Assembly: GCA_020049615.1 (NCBI GenBank)
Contig: JAIFKN010000209.1
Coordinates: forward strand, 1-7,223
Reading direction: 5' to 3'
Length of the DNA: 7,223 bases
From: a bacterium
GTDB taxonomy: Bacteria > Planctomycetota > UBA11346
A program made the position numbers and the translations under genes. The notes under the pieces are model-generated. The model was not told the DNA's origin. It did not search any database and worked only from the letters and a program-made list of their open reading frames with translations. Positions 5,645-7,223 of this stretch are shown here, piece after piece. Numbering within the stretch: the stretch's first letter is position 1; each line of letters starts with the position of its first letter.

Positions 5645-7223
5645 TCATTTCACCGCTTGGATGACGAGGACGGCGATCGCCGCGGCGAGTCCGAGCATGG
5701 CGATCGCCAGCGAGCTGCGCAGGCGCGAGCGCTGCAGCACCAGGGCGTAGCCGTCGCCGATGGCGCGCGAGCCGGCGGCGGCGATCCAGCCGGCGATGCC
5801 GAGGATGGCGAGCTCGACCACCCAGTAGACGCCGTAGGCGGCGACGATGATCGGCTTGACCACCACCCAGTCGGCGGCCGTGTCGAAGCCGAAGGTCCAG
5901 CCGCCGGCGAAGCCGGTCGGCTTGGTGCTGGCGCCGTGCTCGGGCACCGTCTTTGGACCCTTGCGCCAGGTCAGCCAGCCGAGCACGCAACCGACCACGG
6001 CGATCAGGGTTCCGACGCCGGCCATGGTCCAGGCCAGCGCGCTGTGGTCGCCGTCATGCGGGTGCAGGGCGAGCAGCTTCTGCTGGGCGGCCCCGACCAC
6101 CGGCGCCAAGCTGTGCTTGAGGAAGGCCATGCCGTCGTCATCGCCACCGGTCAGCCAGCCCATCGGCAGGCCGACCCAGGCGAATCCGGCGATCAGACTG
6201 CCGACGCCGAGGACCACCAGCGGGATGGCCATGGTCATCGGGGTGGGCTGGATGTGCGCCTGGGCGGCGGGCTCGACCCGGCTCGGACTCCAGAAGACCA
6301 GGGTGATGACCCGGGTCATGTAGACGGCGGTCAGACCGGCGGTGAGCAGCGCCACGACGCCCAACCACGGGCCGATGTTGATGTGGCCGATGCCGACGTG
6401 GCCGGCGAAGGCCGATTCAAGGATGAGATCCTTGGAGAAGAAGCCGGCGGCGAAGGGGATGCCGGTGATCGCCCACCAGCCGTAGAACATCGCCAGGTAG
6501 GCGACCGGCAGCTGCTTGCGCAGGCCGCCCATACGGCGCATGTCCTGCTCGTGGTGCAGGCCGTGGATGACCGCGCCGGCCGAGAGGAAGAGCGCGGCCT
6601 TGAAGAAGGCGTGGGTGAAGACGTGGAAGATGGCGACATCGAAGGCGCCGGCGCCGGCGGCCATGAACATGAAGCCGAGCTGGCTGACGGTCGAGTAGGC
6701 GAGAGCCTTCTTGACGTCGTTCTGCAGCAGACAGTGAAGACCACCGCCATGGCCTCGGCCGAGCAGACGAAGGCGTCGGACAGACGCGCGACGAGGTAGA
6801 CGCCGGCGGTGACCATGGTGGCGGCGTGGATCAGCGCCGACACCGGGGTCGGACCGGCCATGGCGTCGGGCAGCCACGCCTGCAGCGGGATCTGCGCGCT
6901 CTTGCCGGTGCAGCCGAGGAAGATCAACAGGCAGGCGGCGGTGATCAGTCCGGACTGGGAGGTCAGCGCGGCCGGATCGGCGGTGCGGAACCACTCGCTG
7001 ATCGCGGCGTAGTCCAGGCTGCCGGTGAGCTGGAACAGGGCGAAGGCGCCGAGCAGGAAGCCGAGATCGCCGACCCGGTTGTAGATGAACGCCTTGCGCG
7101 CCGCGTCGGCATACTCGGGCGTCTTGTGCCAAAAGCCGATCAGCAGGTAGCTGCACAGGCCGACGCCCTCCCAGCCGAGGAAGGTGACCGGCAGGCTGCT
7201 GCCCATGACCAGGATGATCATCG
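5645..7223 (-). pseudogene. nuoL: NADH:quinone oxidoreductase (complex I) subunit L, 5' end outside window, with internal deletion and frameshift
   Basis: NuoL is the distal antiporter-like membrane subunit of complex I and carries the long lateral helix at its C-terminus. By comparison with E. coli NuoL about 130-140 N-terminal residues lie beyond position 7223. From 7221 to about 6733 one frame gives [37 protein letters not shown] and [19 protein letters not shown]. From 6730 to the stop at 5645 another frame gives [50 protein letters not shown] and the C-terminal amphipathic helix and last membrane helix. Neither frame covers both halves. Between CSAE and QNDVKK only 29 nt remain where E. 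coli NuoL has 66, so about 37 nt are missing. Unrepaired, the first frame runs on to a stop near 6331. The lesion may be real or an assembly or sequencing error; apart from it, both halves are well conserved. Confidence 0.88.
6725..6740 (-). other. Frame-change point in nuoL
   Basis: On the minus strand the upstream frame last makes sense at GTC TTC ACT (ending 6733) and the downstream frame first makes sense at CTG CTG CAG AAC (from 6730), with GT between them. This falls in the membrane helix just before the conserved QxDxKR segment. The missing 37 nt (by comparison with E. coli) are not a multiple of three, which explains the shift. Confidence 0.75.

Noticed and set aside
6728..6735. Programmed frameshift in nuoL
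   Set aside because: There is no slippery heptamer at the junction, and about 12 codons of conserved sequence are missing, which slippage would not restore.
5318..6799. 493-codon plus-strand open frame opposite nuoL and nuoM
   Set aside because: It spans the junction of two real genes on the other strand and has shadow-type composition.

Overview
The window is GC-rich bacterial DNA, probably chromosomal. It carries ordinary housekeeping genes plus one pair of unusual intergenic repeats. The nuoL-nuoM-nuoN order points to an aerobic bacterium with a full proton-pumping respiratory complex I. Lineage cannot be fixed from the sequence alone; the IlvB start (AYSGG in place of the common YPGG) and the style of intergenic repeat are only weak hints.

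Left part (1-1890): a divergent pair. The 5' end of an acetolactate synthase large-subunit gene (ilvB, minus strand, cut by the window edge) has a very good sigma70-type promoter (TTGACT-17 bp-TATAAG). A 251-bp, comparatively AT-rich gap separates it from bioA (plus strand, biotin synthesis). bioA has a GTG start without a clear ribosome site and an in-frame run of 7-bp tandem repeats (CCAGCNN).

Middle (1891-2602): a small YbgC/FadM-type hotdog thioesterase gene (minus strand) sits between two copies of a roughly 157-bp, multi-hairpin repeat in inverted orientation, about 90% identical by eye. Each copy starts 5-6 bp after the stop codon of an outer gene (bioA on one side, nuoN on the other) and points toward the thioesterase gene. 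The gene's stop codon lies inside one copy and its start codon is 4 bp from the other. This is the least ordinary part of the window.

Right part (2603-7223): nuoN, nuoM and nuoL on the minus strand, packed as an operon (gaps of 1-2 bp), encoding the three antiporter-like membrane subunits of NADH:quinone oxidoreductase. nuoL runs off the window at its 5' side. It is broken near position 6730: about 37 bp are missing compared with the family, so the gene changes frame. This is either a real lesion or an assembly error. I found no RNA genes, CRISPR arrays or transposase genes.
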